A stretch of DNA of 64,000 nucleotides from Kingdonia uniflora. Taxonomy: Eukaryota > Streptophyta > Magnoliopsida > Ranunculales > Circaeasteraceae. The translations under genes and the position numbers were made by a program. Location of the stretch: assembly GCA_014058105.1 (NCBI GenBank), contig JACGCM010002435.1:2480001-2544000 (forward strand), read 5' to 3'. The notes below the pieces were generated by a model. The model searched no databases. It saw only the letters and a list, made by a program, of their open reading frames with translations, and had not been told where the DNA came from. Shown here piece by piece: positions 35,165 to 45,802 of this stretch. The first letter of the stretch is position 1; each line of letters opens with the position of its first letter.

Positions 35165-38060
35165 AATAGCTTGTTGAAGCTTAGCTCTTAAGTTGGTAGA
35201 GCGTAGATGGATTGTGCCTACGTCTGCCAGAGATAGACTAGTTGGGTCTAGGCTTATCCGAGCAAGGCTTGCTGGGCGTTTGCTTGTCAGAGCGTAGATG
35301 GGTTGTGCCTACGTCCGTCAGAGTAAACAGAGTAATGATTCCCGAGTTGGTAGTATGGGATACCCATTTGGCAGTTGTTCTCTCTAGAGCCGTAGTTGCT
35401 CCTTACAGATGATCCAAGTACCGTTGTGAACGCTTGTAGAGTGAGTTGCCTACATGTCAGTTGATATTGGACGCAAGAGAAAGGCTCCATATCCGAGTGC
35501 GAGATTGCTCAAGTTAAGTGTGCTTTGGACAATGACGCTAAGAGAAGGATTGAGATTTGAGTTGGACACGATGATCCATATCGTTGGTTGTCTCTAGAAG
35601 GCTGGCCAGTGTCGCTGATGCTCTATGAAGAATAGTGATAAAGTGATCTAGCAGGTTATTATTACATTCGGTCTACATCCGCGCTGCAAAGTTTAGTAGC
35701 AGTTGTGATCAAGGACGATGCCCCTCAGCAGAGATCGATATGGTCAGTGTCAGTTACCGAGTACTTTTGTATAGAAGCCGCGAAGCTTGGTTTGGTTGGA
35801 ATTCCTTAGTGTCTACAGAAGATTAAAGAATCCTGAGAGATACTCGTTGCGATTGTCCTGAGTTGAACATTGAGACGTTCTGGAGGTGAATGTCATGAGC
35901 CGAAGATGAAGCGGCATGAAGTTAGAGATGAAGACATGGTTTGGGTCCTGAGTTTGCACCCAGTGATATCATCAGGTAGACGTTGAGAGCAGAGTGACTC
36001 GTTGTTACGCGACATGAACTACGACCTCCAAGATGGGTTGTCGCTTATCTGCAGTTGGTCCCTAGTTACATAGGACACTGCTTTGCTCACTCAAAGAAGG
36101 CAAGTTGCCAAGTGATGTTTGTTCTCTGGCTCCGAAGTGAGTTTCAGGTTTGTTGGCGTTCGAGTGCTCTAGCCGAGTTGATCCATGTTGTTCCACATGA
36201 TGGTTCTGGGTCATTTTAAGCTCACAGATGGAAGACTCACGTTTCTGAAGGTTAGTAAGTTACGAGGTTGTCGCAGAACAGAGTTGAGCTTTAGTCAGTT
36301 GTGCGGGTTACCTCAGACATGATCTCAGATGAGATTGCTCTAGGATAAAAGATCATGAGCAGAATTGGATGTTAGTTTCCCAATTCCCTATCACTTGGTG
36401 GTTGGTGGTAGGGATTGAGTACCCGCGCCTCGTTCTTTGTTTGTATCGATGGAGTATCTTTAGAAGACCACATCTCAGTGACCGGTTAGAGTTGGCTGCG
36501 TTTGTTGAAGCTAGTTCAAGAGACAGAGAATGGCTACGCTTCAGCTTAAAGATGATTGCGACAGTATGAAGGTTGGTCTCCACGAGTTTGATAGCAGTTG
36601 GACATGGCAAGCCAACGAGCTCAGGGCGACAGGTACAGTGACAGTATCTTATTCCCATGTTCTCCAAGTACTCAGGTTGGAGTAGAGATGTAGAGATGGA
36701 GAAACGCTTCAGTAGTCCGTCAGTTATAGGTCACAACTTTGTTCTCGATGCGGACGTCGAGCTTATTGAGTGTGGGAAGAGTTGTAAGTTGTGACGCAGA
36801 TGTATGCAGGTTCCAGCATGGGTCATTACCACCAGAGTTTGGCAAGTACGGATGCCAATGCTAAGTCCTCGTTAGAGAAGAGGCATTGAGATGTCCTTGC
36901 CAGAGAAGAGGCATCGAGAAGACCTCTTAGGAGAGTGAGGCAGATTAGAGTCCTCCGAAGTGGAGAGACCTTTGGGGACGTCGGAGTAGCGATCACCCTT
37001 CTTGCAGCCAAGTTAGGTGCAGATGCCATCTAGCGTTACATGGGTTAGATGATGGCCTACTACGAAGTGGTAGAGCAGAAATGCGGCTGCACAGATTGAT
37101 GTCTCACATGTTTTTGCAAGTTCACACAGGACGCCTTTATGGCGGACCGCGATGGTTAGCTGGCGGTAGGGAATAGAGTACCCGCGCCTTGATAGGCTGC
37201 CTCGATGGTTTTGTTGGCGATAGGGAACAGAGTACCCGCGCCTTGTTGAGAGTATGCTACCTTCTAGGAGCTACCCTCCATCGCCCAAGTGAATAATGAG
37301 TACCAGTTCAGTTCTATACTGGTAAGGCTAGAGTGTCGCATCTTGATGTTGTGTTCCCGATGTTCTGTAAGAAAGGCGGACATTGTTGGAAGACCTTTGC
37401 AGAGTTGATTGAAGGGCAGTTAGGCTATTTCAGTGTGCGGCAGATGTTCCGTGCAGTTGGGGAGAGTTACCCCTGGGTTTTAGAAGACTTGCTCCTTACC
37501 ACTCAATGATGATGAGTGAAGTTTGAAGCCGAGATTCACAGAAGATTGAACTCTCGAGCAGCGAAGGCATGGTGCGACTCAGAAGTGAGCGCACTTTTGG
37601 GACGGGATTGGAGATATCCTCGTCGGGCTGTCCGGAGGAGATGCCCTTGGTTTGTCGAGAAGAGCGATATTCCACATTGTGTCAGGGGAGAAGGCGCTTT
37701 GCAGCAGGATGCAGCGCATTTCAGAGGGCGCGATGCTAGAGTGCACCGCCTATACATTTTTTTCAGAAGGTTTGAGACCAAGAGACAATACCCAGACAAG
37801 AAGGCAGACTCCAGTCGTATGAAGGTTCGGTCACTACGCACTTCAGTTGGAATGGGCGAAGTTAAGGTTCAGTTCTGAAGACACAGTTGTCAGTATCGAG
37901 ACTAGCAGTTGGGCTCAGTATCCGCTAATACAGAAGAAGATATAGTACTCTGAACTAAGTGCGGGAGAGGTTTTGGTTTCTTGAAGATGCAGAAGATTAA
38001 ATCCTTGCAGAGCCGTGTTGAAGAAGGTACTCGACGAGGACGTCGAGATTATTTTAAGTG
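35165..38060 (+). other. Non-coding interior of the LARD-like element
   Basis: GC-richer than its surroundings. No protein domain is recognisable, and the short frames here are not coding. The phrase AGAGTACCCGCGCC or a close variant recurs near 36410, 37180 and 37226. A degenerate copy of the 3' end (GGACGTCGAG...GTGTGGGA) occurs near 36752-36780. Confidence 0.6.
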
Positions 38061-38068
38061 TGGGAGGG

Positions 38069-38879
38069 TGTAACGACCTACCGAACGCCGGCCAAATCCA
38101 CCTGAGCGTTTTGAGTTCTGTCCAAATGTATTTGTTCTCTATATCCTAATATAGCTCCACGCCAAGTTTCGTCGCAATCGGATTCAGTTAAGGGGGTGAA
38201 AAGGTCCAGTACGCTTCGCCTCATGTTTTAACGTTTCCTTTTGGAAATTGACTATTTACTTAGTAGCTATATTAAGGAGGAACCTTGGTCCGATCCTCCC
38301 CATGACTAAAAGAGCTTTAATGCTTGGTCATCAAGAACCCCGACTCATGGACTATCTACAAGGGATAGTTATGAGTTCTCCTAGGCCTAGGGAAGGCTAG
38401 GGGACATTGCCTCGCAATGCGGGTTGGTTTTCAGTAGAGGGCATCATATGGCGCCGCTATTCCCCGCGGGCTATCTGAGACGCACTGCCCCTTACAGATG
38501 GACAATATAAATAGTCCAGGCTCGTCGCCTCTTGAGATATGAGTCCCTTATGTGGAAACCGGCATATTGAGCTACCCTGATCCACTGCAGGACAGGTGTA
38601 CTTTCCGTACCTCGCGCGCGTCGCGAGAGATTACGCTGTAGGGATTATTGAGGGAACCTTCAGCGTTGTTGCCTATACCGAATACATATTTGATGACCCC
38701 TCACGAGTATCCAGGATTATCCGGATGTCGCTCTAGCATCCCTGGGTTGTATGCCACTGGCGTGCCGCGCCCGTGAAGATGGCTGGTATACGCCGACCGC
38801 GCGTCCGTGTACGCCGCACTGTCCCTTATTCCGCTGCACTCCGGGAACTGTAGAGGCGATCCCGGGCTGGGCCGTGACA
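38069..38879 (+). repeat. 3' LTR of the LARD-like element
   Basis: 811 bp, TGTAACGACC...GGGCCGTGACA, directly preceded by the purine-rich GTGTGGGAGGG. Its end abuts the captured NDB coding sequence at 38880. Confidence 0.88.
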
Positions 38880-40084
38880 ACTTCCTTGGGAGTCCTTCAA
38901 AAGATCCTTTGCACTTCTTAGATGCTTATTCTTTAGATAGAGCTCCTTAGAAGGATGTCCTTGATTACATCTTGGAATTCTTTGACTGTTAAGGTACCAG
39001 AGTTGTCTTTGTTAGCAGCACTGAATATCGTTGAAATATCTTCCATGACTTTACATTGGTGTATAGTAGCGCAATCACCAAGAGCATACACACTGTCATA
39101 TCCCTCGACTCGTAGCCATTCATCAGTAGCTAAAGAGCGTCTCTTGCCCTGTCTAATTTTTTCCATAAAGTTCCTTATAACAGGGCGTGTTCCAGTACAA
39201 GGAGACCATACAACCATTCCATAAGATATCGTGGAGACAATTCCTTCCGATTTTACCTTCACAACAATCTCTTTCTCAGAGACACCTATAACCCGACATC
39301 CTATTTTTACTTCAATACCATCTCTTTAAAATTTCTGTTCAGCAAATGAACTGGCTTTTTCATCAAACATGTTCAAAATATGATCTCCAGATTGAACCAC
39401 TGTTATTCTCACTAGGTTCTGAACCATTGGATATATCTTCACTAGATGTTCTTTGACAAAGTTATGTAGCTCTGCAGCAAATTCCACACCTGTTGGACCC
39501 CCACCAACAATTACAAAATGAAGTTTCATAATTTTCTCTTCTTTACTTAGGTTTGGAAGGTCGGCCTTTTTGAAACAGCTTATCACGCTCCTCCTGATCT
39601 TTTGAACATCTTCTACTTCCTTTAGGGAATGACAATGCTCAGTGACCCCAGGAGTGTTAAAAGTATTTACTTGAGCCCCTGTTGCTATTACCAAATAGTC
39701 ATAATCAAGTAATATCTCAGTCTTGCCTGACACAGTGTCATCATTTGAATGACATAACTTTCTTGTTTGTTGCATCAATCTTGACACACTCTGCCTCACG
39801 AAATTGAATTTGACCATTTTTCTTCTTATAATGTTTCTAATTGGTTCCACGATGCTGCGTGCTTCCACTGTACCACATGTTACACTAGGTAATAGTGGGG
39901 TAAAAGCAAAATAGTTACGGGGTGACACAACTTGAACATCGAAGGAGGAAATATCAATGTTCTTCAAAAAACTCATGCCTGCCCAACCAGTTCCAAGAAC
40001 TATCACCCTCTTCATCTTCACATCCCTTGGAGATAAATCAGCAGCAAGAGCACTATGGTCTACTTGAGACTCCGAGTATGCCAC
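38880..40084 (-). pseudogene. NDB: Captured external alternative NAD(P)H dehydrogenase (NDB type), intronless and broken
   Basis: The minus strand encodes both dinucleotide-binding sites of type II NAD(P)H:ubiquinone oxidoreductases: VIVLGTGWAGMSFLKN near the start and FVIVGGGPTGVEFAAEL in the middle. SPRNYFAFTPLLPSVTCGTV, LATDEWLRVEGYDSVYALGD and an EF-hand loop (NKDNSGTLTVKEF) follow. The EF-hand identifies the NDB class, found on the outer face of the inner mitochondrial membrane. The reading frame runs about 380 codons without introns, though plant NDB genes normally have them. Breaks: TAA at 39326-39328, a frameshift near 38945, and loss of the C-terminus at 38880, where the LARD-like element begins. 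The mitochondrial presequence is not evident. Confidence 0.9.
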
Positions 40085-42334
40085 TAGACCACCGCTACTG
40101 AGAGTGAGATAACTACAGGAAGCTAGGAGCAGTCAATAGCATAGTTATAGCATAGCGAGAAGAAGGTAGGATAAAATAGAAGACGAGGATCCTATTTTCC
40201 ATCATCAAAGAAAAGTGCTGTTTTTTGTGGCTTAGGAGTGCTATAAGGGTTAGCACCGTTGTAAATAGTGGTAGTTTAGGATCCTTGTAATGTATTGTAT
40301 ATAGAAGCTGGCAAAGAAAATAGAAATAGAATTCTTTAAAGCCTAAGTAAGAACTTCAAGCAGTTAGTCTTTAAAGCCTAAGCAAGAATCACGCTTACTA
40401 GTAAGCTAGTAAGTAAAGCAGACAAAAAAGCAACGCTAGACGACCAGAGCCCTTCATTCGTCAATGGAAAACACAAGGTATGTCTATATAGAAGGAGCTA
40501 TTTGCTCAAGGATACTTTTTTTAAACGGTGATGGGATTTAAAAAGAGTTAAATAAGAGTCGGAACGATCTTTACGCGGAGCCGCCGGAAAGATAAGACCA
40601 CCGGGGATGACTGAAAAGAGAAGATGACTTCAAAGTATGCATCGATTTTGGATTGGGTTATGCTTTCTATGTTTGTGTTTTAGAGCTAGCGCGAGGTTTT
40701 GAGGGATTGGGTGTTATATATAAGCTATTTAAAAGAGGCATGCCTGGTAGCTAGTTAGAAGCTAGGCAACAAAGGTTTTTTTTTCAGTTGCAAATAACTC
40801 CATAGAAAGAAGAAGTGTTAGCTTTAAAGAAAGGGGCTATATAGACTCAAACACACTACGTAGGTTTACCAGGCAAGTCATAGTGGTAAAGCCATGGTTA
40901 AGAATCCTCTTTTCTTTAATACATTTTCTAGACTTTCTTTTCGCTACTCGCTGCGAAGACTGGTCCGATCGCTATCAAAGTTGAGTTACTTTATGCTATG
41001 CTCTGATGCAACTTTTTCTTAACTCCACTTTCATTTGTAAAACAGCAAGAAAACAAGGATATTGAAAGCAAAGAAAGCTCTAGGTATATGCTGCCTAAGC
41101 TACAAAGAGAGGATCCTTAAAGAAAAGTGCTGAAATAAAGAACCAACTTGCATACGGACAATGTTCTTCCCTTGTAGATATTAGAAAAGCTTCAAAAGTA
41201 AGTAAAATTTATTTATTAAATTTCTGCATTTTGTATTTATACCATTTTCAAGATAAGATTCCTCAAAGATATCTCTATGTTTCTCTATTTTGTAAAACTT
41301 CCTCTAATGCTACCAAGTACCAAGTGCAAGTCTATTACTTTTATATCATTTATACAAAGTTATTCCTCTTGAAACAAAGGAGTTGATTTAACCAAGTACA
41401 CAGCACGACTACTCGACGAGAAACAAATTTGACCCTATTTTTTTAGTACACCCTTTTTGTGGAGTTTGTCAAGCCGGCTAGATTTCTTTGTTAATAAATT
41501 AAGACTATGCATTTCATTCTCCATAGTGAGTAGTGATACTATTTTGCTAAACTTCAAGTATGTGACAGCAACTATATATTCAGCCCAAGACACAATGTTA
41601 ACCTATAACGTATATTTTGGAATTTATACTAGAACTTTTGGGCAGTAGTCGGTTCATGGAAAACAAATGAAAACGACAACCATTTTCTATTAAACAACAG
41701 TTCCATGAAAATGTACAGAAAAAAGAAAGAAAAAAAAAGAGTGAAAAAAAGGCATGGAAGTCTATTCCCCTTTCTTTGGCTGGGCGGCTGAAAATGCAGG
41801 GAACTACTGCATACACGTATGTTTAGTTATACAACTGAGAATAAGTTTTTTGGAAACATCTAGGGCAGTGGATACTTGAATAAGGGTTGTGAAGTGTTCC
41901 CTCTGTCCTATTAGCAAAGCTTGTAACGAAAGCATTGACCTTCTTCTCATTGTGAAGTGTTCTCTCTGTCCTATAGGTATTCTATAGGACCTCCTCGCTT
42001 TTGTGATTGGATGGTTGGCTAAGAAATATAAACATGATTATAGAGAATAAGTCGATGCCTTACTTCAACCAGGCTAGAAAATAAGTCTAATTAATATAGT
42101 ACAATGTAATGAGTAACAACGTGTTACTGAAACTGACCACAAAGATGGATCCTTAGATTCCTTTCCAACAAAACAATGCATTCAACCACAATAAGCGAAA
42201 TAAAGGTAATAAGAAAAAAAAATAGGCATTGGTCATTTGTTGGGTTCAATCTTATTCTTTATAAGATCAAGCTTTTCATTTCCAAAGCTTCTGTGCTTAA
42301 ATTGTCATCTGAATGTACTTTTTTCTTGATCTAG
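40085..42334. other. Unassigned CACTA cargo
   Basis: No exon recognised. 40085-41220 has the same texture as 32830-33555 (recurring phrases such as AAAGCCTAAG near 40337 and 40372) and may share its source. A 27-bp direct repeat starting GTATGTTTAGTTATACAAC lies at 41817-41843 and again at 42831-42857, flanking the PHD exons. Near 41888 and 41951 a GTGAAGTGTTC.CTCTGTCCTAT phrase is repeated. Confidence 0.4.
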
Positions 42335-42822
42335 TATGAAAAGGAATATCATGTTGGCTGCTTGAAGGATCACAAAATGGGTGAGCTTAAGGTGTGCACC
42401 ATACAAATTTGTTTATTTTTTTTATGTTTACTTTTGGCATACCTGAAAGTTTGCAACTATATTTCAATATGTAGTTACATGACCCCGGTGATGTGAAAAG
42501 GTTAATGGCATGATAACCGCTTAATGTCATAGTGATACCTAGCATATTCTTGTTGAGTATCTCAAGGATGATAAAAAATACAAGACATGCATGATTTCTC
42601 TTCTCTAGAATGATAGTAATTATTTTTATATAACAGAAATTGCCAGCAGGGAAGTGGTTTTGCTGCTCAAATTACGGAAGAATGAATGACTACTTGCGAA
42701 AAATGATAATTAAGGGATCAGAGAGACTAACTGACTTTATTTTAAATCTTATCAAGAAGAAGTGTGGAGCTGGTTCGGATAACGATGCTATCTTTCGTCT
42801 AAGGGATGGGATGCTGCTTTAA
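42335..42822 (+). pseudogene. Captured PHD-finger exons (IDM1-like GNAT/PHD family)
   Basis: Exon 42335-42391 encodes YEKEYHVGCLKDHKMGELK. A GT-AG intron follows. The exon from 42637 encodes KLPAGKWFCCSNYGRMNDYL and LTDFILNLIKKK. The H-x2-C and W-F-C-C spacing is the second half of a PHD zinc finger, and the wording is that of the plant acyltransferase proteins with a PHD finger (increased-DNA-methylation-1 type), nuclear chromatin proteins. The frame ends in TAA at 42820-42822. The acetyltransferase domain is not present. Confidence 0.75.
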
Positions 42823-43399
42823 CCATGCTTGTATGTTTAGTTATACAACTGAGAATATGTTTTATTGTCGGACTTCTTTTGTCTGCTGAAATTATAGAGA
42901 AGTCATCCAAACATAGACAACAGGGTATTGCAGGTTCGGAATCTTAACCTCTTTTACAGGATCAAAGGTGATAGCATTTATTGAGAAAAATCACTAAGCA
43001 TCTTTTAATTTTAGAGTATGAAGAGGAAAATAGATGTGAGATATAATAAATATATTATTTAAAGCCTAACTCTAGTTTCCTCCAAAAAAAAATTATAGCT
43101 TTATGAGAAAGTTTTGATAGCTTTTGCTCTTGCATGATATTTGTGTGATTTGCCATGTATTTTACATTTGCTTGGATAAGTATTATGTTATTTAGCCACC
43201 CACTTACATCCGTAAAAAAAACTATGTTTAGTGTTGCGAAATGGTCATCTTGGAGACTTTAGCAAGCAGCTCAAGACCAATGTACGTTCCAGTTGTTTAG
43301 AGTACCAGTATTCAAAAATTATGTGTTAGTTAATTTGTTTGTGTAATATTTCAGTTGGACACAAAAAGACTGGGTTCATTGCAACTTATTCAATTTCAG
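42823..43399. other. CACTA cargo between PHD and endonuclease V fragments
   Basis: AT-rich; includes the second copy of the 27-bp direct repeat (42831-42857) and probable intron sequence of the endonuclease V fragment. No exon seen. Confidence 0.4.
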
Positions 43400-44164
43400 A
43401 AGCATTGGGGTTGACTTGAGTTTACCAAAAGATGATCCATCCATTGCATGTGCCGCACTCATTGTTATAGATAACACCTCTCTCAAAGTTGTTTACCAAG
43501 ATTTCAACATTGTTCATCTTCACATTCCATATATTCCCAGGTTCCTCACCTTCATAGAGGTAGGTATACACTTCACTTCTTCCTTGCCTGCCTTTATATG
43601 TATGATGTTATATTGTTGAGTTAAGTTAGTTTCATTCAAGCTCCAATTCTCATAGAGTTACTGTAGATAATGAAATGTAACACTGTTGCCCGTTACTTAT
43701 ACCCTCAGGTCAGCCTCCCTCTCATCTTGTTTACATTTTTACCACTACCACACCAGTTATAAATCTCAACAGCTACTTATGGATGAGGGAAACGGATTAC
43801 TTCACCCTATAGACAAGTATTTCCTTCTTATTCTTGCACAACGCTATCATTTTTTACCAACTCTGCTCGGTTGACACTTTATATCGAGGGGGCCTAAAAA
43901 TGTAACCCTCCTCAAATGGGATGGATACATCTAGATCATCCTAGACATAAGTTTATTATTTAGAGTTTTTGGCTAGGAAGAGCTCAAGTACATTAGATTC
44001 AGCCTGGCTTCCAATAGTGTTGTATTGTCATTATAACTATTAAATTGGCTCTATAGATTTTCATATCTATTCCACTTTGTGTTTGGGTTTCTATTGTAGG
44101 TTTTGGGTTGGCCTGTCATCTTGAAGTTCTTGCTGATCTGCCTACAATTGGAATAGGAAAAAAT
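43400..44164 (+). pseudogene. Captured endonuclease V exons
   Basis: Three exon-like pieces: 43400-43559 (SIGVDLSLPKDDPSIACAAL, VVYQDFNIVHLHIPYIPRF, FIE), about 43752-43812 (QQLLMDEGNGLLHP), and 44100-44164 (GFGLACHLEVLADLPTIGIG). This is the endonuclease V fold, a nuclease acting at deoxyinosine in DNA and inosine in RNA. The first catalytic Asp (GVD) and the Glu ending exon 1 are kept, but the motif normally MVDGNG reads MDEGNG, displacing the third acidic residue. Introns have GT and AG ends. Missing N- and C-terminal parts and the shifted motif make it non-functional. Confidence 0.82.
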
Positions 44165-44563
44165 GTAAGTTTTATTCATCTTAAACCCACTAGTGTATTA
44201 AAGACTACTTCAATTTCTATCTCTATAATTTATGTTTATGTCAAGATGTCCATTAGATTTTATAAGAGTGATTGTTATTTGAAGATCAGTCAACCAACTT
44301 TCAGAGACTTACCATATATGTCTCTTTTATTTAATCGTGACAGTGTAACTTTTTATCCATGTCAGTTGCATTATGTGGTATGTCTTACCCAATCTGGTGC
44401 AAGGCACAAACACTAAACGATGAAGCTCCGTCAATAAGAGTTGATTGAGTGCATATAGGGCCAAGACTACCAACCACTACATCGAAGGTTTAAACTTAAT
44501 CTCAATATATATGCTCTAATTTCCAAGTTTTTATTATTAATATTCCATGATTAAGTTTATATC

Positions 44564-44576
44564 CACTACACCAAAA
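44564..44576 (+). other. Internal CACTA-end-like motif
   Basis: CACTACACCAAAA repeats the terminal sequence of the element, in left-end orientation, 1.24 kb before the right end. The three bases before it (ATC) do not match the TGG after 45799. Confidence 0.6.
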
Positions 44577-44593
44577 TGAAATATATGCGCTAG

Positions 44594-44762
44594 ATGCTGT
44601 GAAAACTGGCAGGAAAGATTCTGTAGTAAAAAGTTAAAGCTAAAGAAACAAATCATCATGTTCAACCATATGCTTGAGCACCAGTACCATCTCATGAAAT
44701 ACCCTGTACAACCTGAGGTACTTTTGGCTCCAATGCAGAATGGGATCCATCCAATGTTTGGT
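44594..44762 (+). pseudogene. Captured exon-like fragment, unidentified
   Basis: An open stretch reads CENWQERFCSKKLKLKKQI, MFNHMLEHQYHLMKYPVQPE and VLLAPMQNGIHPMF, then meets GTAAGATT, a plausible donor. The Pro/Met/Gln-rich wording resembles a plant protein family of unknown function but I cannot name it. It starts about 20 bp inside the internal CACTA-end-like motif. Confidence 0.45.
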
Positions 44763-44932
44763 AAGATTCTCTCTTAAAAATTTATAAGTATTTAATTATG
44801 TAGAAGTATATGAAGATTGATTTAGATTAATCGCTACAATTACCAATGATTATCAGTTTACTTTGCTAATGAAAGTTTTACTTTCTTCTTATGAAGTGTG
44901 GGAGAATAGGGAGCACTGTTGCTGATGTAACA

Positions 44933-45172
44933 CCTATCATCCACACTTGTAGTGCCATGTCAGAGGTGGCCACAAGTCCTGCGTCAGATTAATCGCCATG
45001 ATAGATCCGTTAATACTTTTGAGATTATGGTTTGAACACCGTTATATTAATCCTATCATCCACACTTGTAGTGCCATGTCAGAGGTGGCCACAAGTCCTG
45101 CGTCAGATTAATCGCCATGATAGGTCCGTTAATACTTTTGAGATTATGGTTTGAACACCGCTATATTAATCC
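44933..45172. repeat. 119-bp tandem duplication
   Basis: CCTATCATCCACACTTGTAG begins copies at 44933 and 45052. They differ at about two positions, so the duplication is much younger than most of the cargo. No coding content. Confidence 0.92.
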
Positions 45173-45439
45173 TTTGCTTTTGAAGCCACTGCGCTCCCTT
45201 TTTTTATTTCTCAAATCTATAGTTTTTTTGGATTTATTATAGGGAACATGTATATAGCTTGTAACCAGTGTACCTAGATTTTTTGGGCCAATATTTATAA
45301 ATGAACAAGTTATTGAATTGTGTGTTTTTGTTTATATATGTGTATACAATAGGTGCAATTTGTTTTTCTGAATTGTGTAGGTTTTGTTGCTATTTTTTTT
45401 ATTTTTTTTTAAAACAAATAAAAATTAAATTACCCCGGA

Positions 45440-45799
45440 CTAAAGCAGTGGTAAATATCATAATTATACTATAGATATTATCCGTGGTAAAAAATTTGCC
45501 ACGGATTTACTCCGTATCAATATAAATTAGATAACCACAGACAAACTCCGTGGAAAAAAAATTACCACGGATTTACTCTGTAGCAATATAAATTAGTTAA
45601 CCACAGACAAACTCTGTGGCAAAAAAATTTCCACGGATTTACTCCGTAGCAATATAAATTAGTTAACCACAGACAAACTCTGTTGCAAAAAAATTGTCAC
45701 GCACCTTTAACTACAGACCTCTACTACATACTTTATCCGTGCCAAAACGACTATTACCACAGACTTTATCCGTGGTAATTTAATAAAATTGGTGTAGTG
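45440..45799. repeat. CACTA right terminal and subterminal repeats
   Basis: Units of about 65 bp beginning CCACGGATTTACTCCGTA start near 45498, 45563 and 45629, each followed by TTAGTTAACCACAGACAAAC-type text. Degenerate CCACAGA/TCCGTGG units follow to the end. Such clustered motifs are the expected transposase-binding subterminal repeats of CACTA elements. Confidence 0.88.
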
Positions 45800-45802
45800 T
45801 GG

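Larger units (their letters stand above)
34960..38879 (+). mobile_element. Non-autonomous LTR retrotransposon (LARD-like) with truncated 5' LTR
   Basis: A full 3' LTR (38069-38879) and the matching last 188 bp of a 5' LTR (34960-35147) enclose 2.9 kb without gag, RT or integrase. A tRNA-iMet-type primer site and a purine tract are present, so it is a genuine LTR element. Flanks differ (peptidase intron on the left, NDB coding on the right) and no target duplication is visible, which fits loss of the left part by deletion. LTR ends of TGTAACGACC...GGGCCGTGACA type suggest a Ty3/gypsy chromovirus relative. Confidence 0.82.
32023..45799. mobile_element. Non-autonomous CACTA transposon with captured gene fragments
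   Basis: Left end CACTATACCAAAATAG; right end, read inward on the minus strand, CACTACACCAATTTTATT. Both sides are flanked by TGG (32020-32022 and 45800-45802), a 3-bp target duplication. Excising it with one TGG restores the element B gag frame (PLRWFH then TLLEGSITTFKQLMELF). Subterminal repeats with CCACGGA/TCCGTGG motifs sit inside the right end. No CACTA transposase is found. Its cargo includes pieces of at least six genes and a nested LTR element. This is gene capture of the kind described for other plant CACTA elements. Confidence 0.88.

Noticed and set aside
37516..37878. 120-codon frame in the LARD-like element
   Set aside because: No domain, Arg/Cys-rich on both strands as expected of GC-richer non-coding DNA, and an opposite-strand frame of similar length.
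44564..45799. Small independent CACTA nested inside the larger one
   Set aside because: The 3-bp flanks differ (ATC and TGG), while the outer ends have matching TGG and restore the gag frame. Kept only as a finding.
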